A stretch of DNA of 15,833 bases from Rhizobiaceae bacterium (GTDB taxonomy: Bacteria > Pseudomonadota > Alphaproteobacteria > Rhizobiales > Rhizobiaceae): contig JAEUMA010000633.1 in NCBI GenBank assembly GCA_016793565.1, forward strand, positions 1-15,833, given 5' to 3'. Under the pieces are notes generated by a model. It was given only the letters and a program-made list of their open reading frames with translations. It was not told the DNA's origin and did no database searches. Positions 1 to 7,053 of this stretch are shown here, piece by piece. The position numbers and the translations under genes are program-made. Within the stretch, counting starts at the first letter, position 1. Each line of letters begins with the position of its first letter.

Positions 1-201
1 GTCTGGGCCGCCTTCGAAAGCCTGCCGCGCGCCTTCGTGGACCAGCTCTCCTCCGGTGGCGTCATGATAGCACCGATAGGACCGGAGGAGGGCGAGCAGC
101 TGCTGACCAAGCTGACCAAGGTCGGCAGCCGCTTCGAGCGCGAGGATATCGGCTACGTTCGGCTGCAGCGCGTAGCCCAGGGCGTTGCCACCACTCTCTG
201 A
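1..201 (+). CDS. pcm: Protein-L-isoaspartate O-methyltransferase, C-terminal part (5' truncated by window edge)
   Basis: The frame is open from base 1 and ends at a TGA at 199-201, giving the last 66 residues of a protein. The visible part contains the late motifs of the PCMT family: a stretch ending in LSSGGVMIAPIG, the segment LTKLTKVGSRFEREDIGYVRL, and a short tail. In this family the enzyme uses S-adenosylmethionine in the cytoplasm to methylate isoaspartyl residues that form in ageing proteins, starting their repair. The catalytic and SAM-binding N-terminal part lies outside the window. The next gene on the same strand is an NlpD-like lipoprotein, and the pair pcm/nlpD is a long-known neighbourhood in many proteobacteria (often surE-pcm-nlpD), which supports both calls. 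No frameshift is seen in the visible part. Confidence 0.88.
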   Translation, partial: VWAAFESLPRAFVDQLSSGGVMIAPIGPEEGEQLLTKLTKVGSRFEREDIGYVRLQRVAQGVATTL

Positions 202-233
202 TCTGCCCAAAAATTAGCACTTCCCGCCTGCGC

Positions 234-249
234 TTAACCCCGCAGTAAC
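234..249 (+). promoter_or_regulatory. Candidate CtrA-type site upstream of nlpD
   Basis: The sequence reads TTAA-CCCCGCA-GTAAC, one mismatch from the alphaproteobacterial CtrA consensus TTAA-N7-TTAAC. Two further TTAA words follow at 251-254 and 261-264, but they are 6 bases apart, not 7. The site lies about 40-70 bases before the likely nlpD start, in the only AT-rich part of the pcm/nlpD gap. The family knowledge is that CtrA controls cell-cycle and division genes in Caulobacter and Rhizobiales. That this site is bound is inference. Confidence 0.3.
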
Positions 250-301
250 ATTAACGCGCTTTAATCCGGGCGTTGGTATCGGGTTTGTGCGGGTCAACGT
301 C

Positions 302-1801
302 ATGCAGTTGGGTTTGGTACGGAAGAGCAAGCGCAGTCTGGGGCGCGGCGCGGCGCTTCTCCTGGTAGGCGGCCTAGCCGCAGGCTGCAGCGCCAATGTC
401 GCCCGGTTCGACGTGGGGCTCGACAATATCTTCACGGCGTCGACGCCCAACCAGAAATCCATCATCCCGCAGTCGCAGCCCTATCCCGGCGATGCCGTGG
501 CCGCGGCTCCTGTGGAAAGCGCGCCGGCGGGCTCGGTTTCGCGCACCGCACTGACTCCGGTCACCTCGGCTCCGCTGGCGGATGCGAAGCCCGCCGCCGA
601 GACGGTCCGCACCGCGAGCGCACCGGCGCTGGCGGCCACGCCTTCTGCAAAGCCGCTGCTGGATCGCGCGACGACGGGCACCGTTCCCTCGACGGCGCCG
701 GAAGTGGCGGCCGTCGATCCCGATCCTGCCGGCTGGTCGCGGGCGGGCGGCACGCAGATCGTCGCCAAGGAAGGCGAGACCGTCTACAACCTCTCGCGCC
801 GCTTCGGCGTGCCGGCCAACGTGATCATGCAGGTGAACGGGCTGTCGGAGCAGGCGAGCCTGCAGGCCGGCCAGAAGCTGGTCATCCCGACCTATGTCTA
901 TTCGAAGAAGGCTCCGGTCTCGGCCCCAGACAGCAACCCCAAGGTCGCCGACGCCAAATCCTCGCGCGGGACCAATGCCGACGCTCCCAAGCTGCCGGCG
1001 CCCGAGACGCCACAGGACAAGGTGGCCGTGCTGCCGAAAGCACCTAAGCCCAAGGAAGGCGAGCCAGAAAAGCCCGCTTCCGCGACCGCGGCTTCGGCCG
1101 GAAGCTATACGGTTGAATCCGGCGACACGCTGAGCAAGATCGCCAAGAAGACCGGCGTCAGCGTGAGCGCGCTCAAGGAAGCGAACGGCCTGAAGGACGG
1201 CAACATCCGTATCGGCCAGTCGCTGAAGCTGGCCCCGGGCGCCGCGCCGGCGAAAGTCGCCACGGCGACGAAGGTCGATCCGATCGTGACCGGCGGCGCC
1301 ACCAAGGCGCAGAAGCCGGCCGCCGCGCCCAGCGCGGATGCGCCGAAGCTGGCGACCTATACACCGCCCACGACGGCGATCGAGCAGGCCGAGGCAGAGG
1401 ACGACGCCGAGGCACCGGGCGCGACCGGCATCGGCAAGATGCGCTGGCCCGTGCGCGGCCGCGTCGTCTCGAACTACGGCGCCAGCGGCGGCAGCAAGAA
1501 CGACGGCATCGACATTTCCGTGCCGGAGGGCACCCCGGTGAAGGCGGCCGAGAACGGCGTGGTGATCTATGCCGGCGACGGGCTGAAGGAATTCGGCAAC
1601 ACCGTACTGGTGCGCCACGAGAACGGGCTCGTGACCGTCTACGGCCACGCCAGCGCACTCAAGGTGTCGCGTGGTCAGACGGTCAAGCGCGGGCAGGAGA
1701 TCGCGGTCTCCGGCATGAGCGGCAATGCCAATACGCCGAAGCTGCATTTCGAGGTGCGCAAGAACTCGGCTCCGGTCGACCCGTCCGGCTACCTGCAGTA
1801 G
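302..1801 (+). CDS. nlpD: LysM-LysM-M23 (LytM) lipoprotein, NlpD/DipM-like amidase activator with degenerate active site
   Basis: The frame can start at GTG 287 or ATG 302; I prefer the ATG, which gives 499 residues. Residue numbers here count from 287. A basic N-terminus and hydrophobic run end in a lipobox LAAGC (Cys34), so the protein is probably a lipoprotein. A Pro/Ala-rich linker follows, then LysM domains at about 157-201 and 273-316, which bind peptidoglycan glycan, then a LytM/M23 domain at about 386-504. The first zinc ligand His is replaced by Asn405 (NDGID) and the HLH motif reads KLH (485-487). Asp409 and His454 (YGH) are kept. E. coli NlpD shows the same kind of loss and acts as an amidase activator, so this is probably a non-enzymatic activator of cell-wall amidases at division. 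It follows pcm on the same strand and converges on the ATPase gene, leaving 16 bases between stops. The name dipM would be equally fair. Confidence 0.85.
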   Translation: MQLGLVRKSKRSLGRGAALLLVGGLAAGCSANVARFDVGLDNIFTASTPNQKSIIPQSQPYPGDAVAAAPVESAPAGSVSRTALTPVTSAPLADAKPAAETVRTASAPALAATPSAKPLLDRATTGTVPSTAPEVAAVDPDPAGWSRAGGTQIVAKEGETVYNLSRRFGVPANVIMQVNGLSEQASLQAGQKLVIPTYVYSKKAPVSAPDSNPKVADAKSSRGTNADAPKLPAPETPQDKVAVLPKAPKPKEGEPEKPASATAASAGSYTVESGDTLSKIAKKTGVSVSALKEANGLKDGNIRIGQSLKLAPGAAPAKVATATKVDPIVTGGATKAQKPAAAPSADAPKLATYTPPTTAIEQAEAEDDAEAPGATGIGKMRWPVRGRVVSNYGASGGSKNDGIDISVPEGTPVKAAENGVVIYAGDGLKEFGNTVLVRHENGLVTVYGHASALKVSRGQTVKRGQEIAVSGMSGNANTPKLHFEVRKNSAPVDPSGYLQ

Positions 1802-1817
1802 CCGATCAAAGGCGCGC

Positions 1818-2696
1818 TTAGCCCCTGAGCGGAAGGCCGAGGCGCCCGGCAAGGTCCTGGATGAACTGCCAGGCGACCCGGCCCGACCGGCTGCCACGGG
1901 TGGTAGCCCATTCGAGCGCGTCGGCGCGCAGGGCGTCGGGCTCCACTTCCAGGCCATAGTGACGGGCATAGCCCTCGATCATCGCCAGGTAGTCGTCCTG
2001 CGAACATTTGTGGAAGCCGAGCCACAGGCCGAATCGGTCCGATAGCGACACTTTCTCCTCGACCGCCTCGGACGGATTGATCGCCGTCGAGCGTTCATTG
2101 TCGATCATGTCGCGCGGCAGGAGGTGCCGGCGATTGGACGTCGCATAGAAGATGACGTTCTCGGGCCGCCCCTCGACCCCGCCTTCGAGCGCAGCCTTGA
2201 GCGACTTGTACGACGTGTCGTCGTGATCGAAGGACAGGTCGTCGCAGAACAGCACGAAACGGAACGGCGCCGTCTTCAGGATCGCCAGCAGCTTCGGCAG
2301 CGTGTCGATGTCCTCGCGGTGGATTTCCACCAGCTTGAGCGGCGGGGTACCGGCATCGCGGGCGGCGTTGATCTGAGCATGCGCGGCCTTGACCAGCGAC
2401 GACTTGCCCATGCCGCGCGCGCCCCAAAGAAGCACGTTGTTGGCCGGAAGCCCGGCGGCGAAGCGCTGCGTATTGTCGACCAGAATGTCGCGCACGCGGT
2501 CGACGCCACGGATCAGGCCGATCTCTACCCGGTTCACCCGCTTGACCGGCTCGAGTTCGCCGCGTTCGGCCTCCCAGACGAAGCAGTCTGCGGCGTCGAG
2601 ATCGGGCTTGCGCGCCGGCGGCGGCGCCAGACGGGCGACCGCGGCGATCAGAAGGTCAAGCTTTGCCGACAGGTCGGCGGCCGTGGCGTCGTTCAT
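1818..2696 (-). CDS. DUF815-family AAA+ ATPase (P-loop protein of unknown role)
   Basis: From the ATG at 2696 (MNDATAADL) it encodes 292 residues; the frame stays open to 2798, but the added 34 residues look like upstream sequence. A P-loop GARGMGKSS lies at residues 92-100, a Walker B strand FVLFCDD at 147-153, a sensor-1-like segment ATSNRR around 185-190, and an Arg in SLSDRFGLWL near 221 that could be an arginine finger. This order and the segment around DLSFDHDDTSYKSLKAAL match the DUF815 group of AAA+ ATPases, whose physiological role is not established. No membrane segment or signal peptide is seen, so it is probably cytoplasmic. It converges with nlpD (16-base gap) and diverges from yajC-secDF across 179 bases. 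The family call is firm; substrate and partner are unknown. Confidence 0.83.
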   Translation of the reverse strand: MNDATAADLSAKLDLLIAAVARLAPPPARKPDLDAADCFVWEAERGELEPVKRVNRVEIGLIRGVDRVRDILVDNTQRFAAGLPANNVLLWGARGMGKSSLVKAAHAQINAARDAGTPPLKLVEIHREDIDTLPKLLAILKTAPFRFVLFCDDLSFDHDDTSYKSLKAALEGGVEGRPENVIFYATSNRRHLLPRDMIDNERSTAINPSEAVEEKVSLSDRFGLWLGFHKCSQDDYLAMIEGYARHYGLEVEPDALRADALEWATTRGSRSGRVAWQFIQDLAGRLGLPLRG

Positions 2697-2787
2697 TTTT
2701 CGCGGATCCGGCTGGGGGACGTTCGAGGCCGGCACCCCTAACATGCCCGCCTGCGACCGAAAAGCGCCGGCCTTGCCAGTCGACGCG

Positions 2788-2816
2788 GTTGCAAACAAAT
2801 GCCGACAGATTATATA
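2788..2816 (+). promoter_or_regulatory. Candidate sigma-70 promoter of the yajC-secDF operon
   Basis: A -35-like TTGCAA at 2789-2794 is followed 16 bases later by a -10-like TATATA at 2811-2816, in a locally AT-rich stretch of an otherwise GC-rich intergenic region. It resembles the alphaproteobacterial housekeeping pattern (TTGaC, then CTATAT). The predicted start of transcription, near 2823, lies about 50 bases before the yajC ATG. This is a sequence match only. Confidence 0.45.
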
Positions 2817-2833
2817 TCGCGCACCTTTGGCGG

Positions 2834-2854
2834 GGCCGGAACCCGGCCGTTTTT
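2834..2854 (+). terminator. Terminator-like hairpin plus T5 in the yajC leader
   Basis: GGCCGG (2834-2839), loop AAC, CCGGCC (2843-2848), then G and five T (2850-2854). The shape is that of a small intrinsic terminator on the plus strand, but no plus-strand gene ends upstream: the ATPase gene runs the other way. It therefore sits in the 5' leader of yajC, between the candidate promoter and the ribosome binding site at about 2863-2868 (AGGGAG). It may be an attenuator or simply a leader hairpin; the 6-bp stem and short T run make it weak as a terminator. Confidence 0.4.
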
Positions 2855-2875
2855 CAGCATTTCAGGGAGCTTCCG

Positions 2876-3214
2876 ATGTTCGTGACACCGGCCTACGCAC
2901 AGACTACCGGCGCTGCGCCGGAAATGCTGATGAGCATTCTTCCCTTCGTGCTCATCTTCGTCATCATGTATTTCCTGATCATTCGGCCGCAGCGCACGCA
3001 GATGAAGAAGCGCCAGGAGATGCTGGCGAATGTGCGGCGCGGCGACACGGTCGTCACCGGCGGCGGCCTGGTGGCCAAGGTCATCAAGGTCGTTGACGAC
3101 AACGAGGTAGAACTCGACCTCGGCAACGGCGTCAAGGTGACCGCGATGCGCTCGACCCTGGCCGAAGTGCGTGTGAAGGGCGAACCGATCGCCAACCAGA
3201 ACGTGAAGAAGTAA
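2876..3214 (+). CDS. yajC: Sec translocon accessory protein YajC
   Basis: The ATG at 2876 is preceded by AGGGAG at 2863-2868, which fixes this start over more upstream in-frame codons. The 112-residue product has a short N-terminal segment, one membrane helix at about residues 18-37, then the YajC hallmark RPQRTQMKKRQEML (37-50) and a cytoplasmic domain with RRGDTVVTGGG, a pattern typical of the family. YajC is a small inner-membrane protein that associates with SecDF and the SecYEG channel. The gene lies 45 bases before secDF on the same strand, the usual yajC-secD-secF order, so they are almost certainly cotranscribed. The length is normal for the family and nothing is missing. Confidence 0.95.
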   Translation: MFVTPAYAQTTGAAPEMLMSILPFVLIFVIMYFLIIRPQRTQMKKRQEMLANVRRGDTVVTGGGLVAKVIKVVDDNEVELDLGNGVKVTAMRSTLAEVRVKGEPIANQNVKK

Positions 3215-3259
3215 CCGTACCCCAAGGGTGGCGCCAGCCGCCGGACTGGATGAGGCACG

Positions 3260-5812
3260 ATGCTTTATTTCTCGCGGTGGAAGACGATTTCGATCTGGGC
3301 GGTCGTCGTTCTCGGAATCCTCTATTCGCTGCCGAATCTGGTGCCTCAGTCCTATCTGGAGCCGCTGCCGAGCTTCATGCCCAAGCGGGCGATGACGCTG
3401 GGCCTCGACCTGCAGGGCGGCTCCCACATCCTTCTCGCCATCGACCGGCAGGACCTTATCGACGACCGCCAGGTCGAAGCACGCGACCATATCCGCACGC
3501 TGCTGCGCGACGCGCGTGTGGGCTATACCGGTCTTTCCGGCACCGGCCGTACTGTACAGGTACGCATCCGCGACGCCAGCGACATCGACAAGGCCAAGAC
3601 TGCGCTGGAAGCACTGACCCAGCCGGTCTCGTCGGGATTGTTCGGAGCGGGCTCGGTCACCGAAATGACCATGGACGAACCGGAACCCGGCCTGCTGCGG
3701 TACACCATGACCGACGAAGGCATCGACTACCGGGTCGGCACGGCGCTCGCGCAGTCCATCGAGGTCGTCGGCCGTCGCGTCAACGAACTCGGTACCACCG
3801 AGCCGATCATCCAACGGCAAGGAACCGACCGCATCCTGGTCCAGGTGCCGGGGCTCCAGGATCCGCAGCGCCTGAAGGAAATCCTTGGCCAGACCGCCAA
3901 GCTGACCTTCCAGATGGTCGATCAGTCGGTTCCGATTCAAGAAGCCATCGAGGGCAGGGCGCCCGCGGGTTCGACGGTGATGTACTCGGCAGACGACCCG
4001 CCGGCGCCGTATCTGATCGAGAACCGCGTCATCGTGTCGGGCGAAAGCCTGGTCGACGCGCAGGCCACCTTCGACCAGCGCACCGGCGAGCCGGTCGTTT
4101 CGTTCCGCTTCGACAATCAGGGCGCCCAGCGCTTCGGCCAGGCGACCCAGCAGAATGTCGGCCGGCTGTTCGCCATCATCCTCGACAACCAGGTGATCTC
4201 GGCCCCGCAGATCCGCGAGCCGATCCTCGGCGGCACCGGCCAGATTTCGGGCAGCTTCACGTCCGAGAGCGCCAACGACCTTGCCGTTCTGCTGCGCGCC
4301 GGCGCGCTGCCCGCGGATCTCACCATCATCGAGGAACGCACTGTCGGGCCGAGCCTTGGCGCCGATTCCATCGCCGCCGGCGAGTTCGCCGCCGGCGTTG
4401 CTACCATCCTCGTCCTGCTGTTCATGGTGATGGCCTATGGCACGATCGGCGTGATCGCCAATCTGGCGCTGCTGGCCAACGTAGTGCTCATCGTCGCCAT
4501 TCTGTCGGTCCTGGGGGCGACGCTGACCATGCCGGGCATCGCCGGCATCGTGCTGACCATGGGCATGGCGGTGGACTCCAACGTCATCATCTACGAGCGC
4601 GTACGCGAGGAACGGCGCATGGGCCGCTCGCTTGTGCAGTCGTTGGATTCGGGCTTCGCGCGGGCGCTATCCACCGTGGTTGACGCCAACCTCACCACCT
4701 TTATCGCCGCCGTGATCCTGTTCTTCCTCGGCTCCGGCCCGATCCGCGGCTTCGCGGTGACGCTCGCCATCGGCATCATCACCACGGTTTTCACGGCCTA
4801 CACGCTGACGCGCTGGATGATCGCCATCTGGCTGAAGCACTACCGACCGACTGACCTGCCGAGCGGCTTCATCAAGCTGGTGCCAGACGACACGCGCATA
4901 CGCTTCATGTCGATGCGCAAATATGCCTTCACATTGTCGGCGCTGCTGTCGATCGCCGCGGCCTTCATGTTCTTCACCAAGGACATGAACTACGGCATCG
5001 ATTTCCGCGGGGGCTCCAGCATCGAGGTGCAGGCGAGGGGGCCGCAGGCGGATGCGGGTGATGTCCGCGAGCGGCTCAGCGAGCTCAATCTGGGCGATGT
5101 CCAGGTGCAGGAATTCGGCTCCAACCGCGACCTCCTGATCCGCATTGAGGGTCAGGAAGGCGGCGACAACGCCGAGCAGTCGGCCGTCGAAAAGGCGCGC
5201 ATGGCGCTGGAGGATGACTATGATTTCCGCCGCGTCGAGGTTGTCGGCCCTACCGTATCCTCTGAACTGACGCGGACCGGCACGCTCGGCGTGCTGGCGT
5301 CGCTCGTGGCGATGCTCATCTATATCTGGATACGATTCGAGTGGCAGTTCGGCGTTGGAGCGATCATTTCCACGCTTCATGATGTGATCATGATGGTCGG
5401 CCTGTATGTGGTGGCCGGCATAGAATTCAACCTGGGCAGTATCGCAGCCATTCTCACGATCGTAGGCTACTCAATCAACGATACGGTGGTGGTCTATGAC
5501 CGCGTGCGTGAGAACCTGCGCAAATACAAGAAGATGCCGATCGAGGAGTTGCTCGACATCTCGATGAACCAGACGCTGTCGCGAACCGTTCTGACGGGCA
5601 TCACCACGCTGTTCGCGCTGTTCGCGCTCTACATGTACGGCGGCGAGGTGATCGCCTCCTTCACCTTCGCGATGATCTTCGGCATTCTGATCGGCACCTA
5701 TTCCTCGATCTTCGTCGCCGGCCCGCTGCTGATCCTGTTCAAACTGCGGCCCGACATGTTCGACAAGGAGCCGGCACAGGGCGGCGAGGCCCTGCCGGCA
5801 GAAACGCGCTAG
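3260..5812 (+). CDS. secDF: Fused protein translocase subunit SecDF
   Basis: The ATG at 3260 has a purine-rich GGATGAGG at about 3248-3255. The product is 850 residues: SecD in the first ~530 and SecF in the rest, joined by a cytoplasmic linker around 523-555 instead of being two genes. SecD shows an N-terminal membrane helix, the DLQGG motif (50-54), a large periplasmic P1 region, and a membrane segment with GMAVDSNVIIYERVREE containing Asp439. SecF shows GIDFRGG (Asp581) and GYSINDTVVVYDRVREN containing Asp741. Asp439 and Asp741 correspond to the membrane aspartates needed for proton-driven function in Thermus SecDF. The protein uses the proton motive force to pull exported proteins out of the SecYEG channel on the periplasmic side. 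It follows yajC by 45 bases and is followed after 3 bases by the NDUFAF3-like gene. Confidence 0.97.
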   Translation: MLYFSRWKTISIWAVVVLGILYSLPNLVPQSYLEPLPSFMPKRAMTLGLDLQGGSHILLAIDRQDLIDDRQVEARDHIRTLLRDARVGYTGLSGTGRTVQVRIRDASDIDKAKTALEALTQPVSSGLFGAGSVTEMTMDEPEPGLLRYTMTDEGIDYRVGTALAQSIEVVGRRVNELGTTEPIIQRQGTDRILVQVPGLQDPQRLKEILGQTAKLTFQMVDQSVPIQEAIEGRAPAGSTVMYSADDPPAPYLIENRVIVSGESLVDAQATFDQRTGEPVVSFRFDNQGAQRFGQATQQNVGRLFAIILDNQVISAPQIREPILGGTGQISGSFTSESANDLAVLLRAGALPADLTIIEERTVGPSLGADSIAAGEFAAGVATILVLLFMVMAYGTIGVIANLALLANVVLIVAILSVLGATLTMPGIAGIVLTMGMAVDSNVIIYERVREERRMGRSLVQSLDSGFARALSTVVDANLTTFIAAVILFFLGSGPIRGFAVTLAIGIITTVFTAYTLTRWMIAIWLKHYRPTDLPSGFIKLVPDDTRIRFMSMRKYAFTLSALLSIAAAFMFFTKDMNYGIDFRGGSSIEVQARGPQADAGDVRERLSELNLGDVQVQEFGSNRDLLIRIEGQEGGDNAEQSAVEKARMALEDDYDFRRVEVVGPTVSSELTRTGTLGVLASLVAMLIYIWIRFEWQFGVGAIISTLHDVIMMVGLYVVAGIEFNLGSIAAILTIVGYSINDTVVVYDRVRENLRKYKKMPIEELLDISMNQTLSRTVLTGITTLFALFALYMYGGEVIASFTFAMIFGILIGTYSSIFVAGPLLILFKLRPDMFDKEPAQGGEALPAETR

Positions 5813-5815
5813 CGC

Positions 5816-6205
5816 ATGGGCGCGGGGATCGTCGTGCGCCCGGCGCACTTCCCTGGGCGAGCCCCGATCGAGGCCTATGGCAATGGCGGCTTCCGCTTCG
5901 CCGGTATGTCGCACCGCGGCTCCATCCTGTGCCTGCCGTCGGGCATCTACGGCTGGGAGCCGGCGCAGCCCGGCCGGCTTGCCGCGAGCGACCTTGCGCG
6001 GCTGTTCGCCGAGCAGGACGCGGTCGAAGTGTTTCTCGCCGGAATGGGCAAGGACCTGGCGCCGCTGGGCGCCGAACTGCGCGGCGCGCTGAAGGAGGCG
6101 CGGATCGCCGCCGACCCGATGTCGACAAGCGCGGCAGTGCGCACCTACAACGTGCTTCTCGCTGAGGAGCGCGCGGTGGCTGCGGCGCTGCTTGCCGTCG
6201 ATTGA
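5816..6205 (+). CDS. Mth938/NDUFAF3-like protein (DUF498 family)
   Basis: A 129-residue soluble protein starts 3 bases after the secDF stop, so translation is probably coupled to it. The sequence has the compact Mth938-fold pattern: GGFRFAGMSHRGSILCLPSG near residues 24-43, a strand DAVEVFLAGMGKDLAPL around 68-84, an ALKEARIAADPMSTSAAVRTYNVLLAE helix-strand region, and a final AAALLAV strand. The stretch from VFLAGMG onward aligns by eye with human NDUFAF3 (GTGD, then a TxxACxTFNxL-type segment), a mitochondrial complex I assembly factor. No signal peptide or membrane helix is seen. Its bacterial biochemical role is not established. The next gene starts one base after its stop and encodes a relative of a second complex I assembly factor, which is the strongest hint about function. 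Confidence 0.85.
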   Translation: MGAGIVVRPAHFPGRAPIEAYGNGGFRFAGMSHRGSILCLPSGIYGWEPAQPGRLAASDLARLFAEQDAVEVFLAGMGKDLAPLGAELRGALKEARIAADPMSTSAAVRTYNVLLAEERAVAAALLAVD

Positions 6206-6206
6206 G

Positions 6207-7037
6207 ATGTCGGATGATGACGCTCTCGCGGCCGACCTGCGGATAGCCGACCCCGACCGCTATCTGTCGGCTCTCTACGCCCCGCAGGACCGGCGTGGCG
6301 ACCTGATCGCGCTCTATGCCTTCAATGCCGAGATCGCCGCCATACGCGACCGCATCCGCGAGGCGCTGCCTGGCGAAATCCGCCTGCAATGGTGGCGGGA
6401 TGCGCTGGCCGGCAACGCCGACGCGACCGGCCATCCGCTCGCCGACCGGCTGCTTGCCGCCATGCGCCGCCGCAGTCTGCCCACCGAGACGTTCCAGAAC
6501 TATCTGGAGGCGCGCGTCTTCGATCTCTATGACGACCCCATGCCGACGCGTACCGACCTGGAAGGATATCTCGGCGAGACGGCCGGCGCGTTGATCCAGC
6601 TCGCGGCGATGTGCCTGGACGGGACGAGTGCCCGCACCTTCGCCGCGCTGGCCGGCCACGCCGGCTGCGCTCAGGGCATGACCGGCCTGTTGCGGCTCGT
6701 GCCGCTGCATCGGGCGCGAGGGCAGTGCTACATCCCGCGCGATCTGCTGGCCGCGGCGGGGACGACGCCGCAGGCCTTCGTCGCAGGGGAAGACCTTGCC
6801 GCGACCGCCCGTGCGATCTCGGCCATGGTCTCTCTGGCGCGCGAGCATTGGCGCGCCTTCGTTGACGGCGCGGCGAACCTGCCTACGCTGCTGCGGCCGG
6901 CCTACCTGCCACTGGCGCTGACGGGCGCCTACCTCGATCGCATCGATAAGGTGGACCTGTTCGCGGTCCCGGTGGAACTCAGCGCCTTGCGGCGCCACTG
7001 GCTGCTCTTTCGCGCCGCGTCCCGCGGCTTCGCCTGA
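6207..7037 (+). CDS. Squalene/phytoene synthase-fold protein, NDUFAF6-like
   Basis: I chose the ATG at 6207 (MSDDDALAAD, 276 residues), one base after the upstream stop; a TTG at 6192 is less likely. The protein has the all-alpha trans-isoprenyl diphosphate synthase pattern. The first Asp-rich motif of true phytoene/squalene synthases is replaced by YAFNAEIAAIRD (residues 37-48), followed by GEIRLQWWRDAL (56-67). The second motif region reads GLLRLVPLHRARGQCYIPRDLL (about 160-181), again without the paired aspartates. The segment FNAEIAAIRD...RLQWW closely resembles human NDUFAF6, a complex I assembly factor. I infer a non-enzymatic or altered role, not carotenoid or hopanoid synthesis; no isoprenoid genes are nearby. 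It converges with mazG, leaving 16 bases between the stops. Confidence 0.85.
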   Translation: MSDDDALAADLRIADPDRYLSALYAPQDRRGDLIALYAFNAEIAAIRDRIREALPGEIRLQWWRDALAGNADATGHPLADRLLAAMRRRSLPTETFQNYLEARVFDLYDDPMPTRTDLEGYLGETAGALIQLAAMCLDGTSARTFAALAGHAGCAQGMTGLLRLVPLHRARGQCYIPRDLLAAAGTTPQAFVAGEDLAATARAISAMVSLAREHWRAFVDGAANLPTLLRPAYLPLALTGAYLDRIDKVDLFAVPVELSALRRHWLLFRAASRGFA

Positions 7038-7053
7038 AACCGTCAGCGACAGC

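Noticed and set aside
133..151. A 19-base stretch in pcm is identical to one in tmk at 15583-15601.
   Set aside because: Both encode FEREDI in unrelated proteins with the preferred codons of this genome. No longer similarity flanks it, so it is most likely chance.
251..264. TTAA-N6-TTAA before nlpD as the main CtrA site.
   Set aside because: The spacing is 6 rather than the required 7; the site at 234-249 fits better.
374..1969. Very long open frame on the minus strand opposite the NlpD-like gene.
   Set aside because: It is Arg/Gly/Ala-rich low-complexity sequence with no recognisable motif, mirrors a well-supported gene, and is expected from GC-rich codon use.
3250..4683. Long plus-strand open frame overlapping the first half of secDF in another frame.
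   Set aside because: The product is Arg/Pro/His-rich with no domain pattern; secDF is unambiguous in its own frame.
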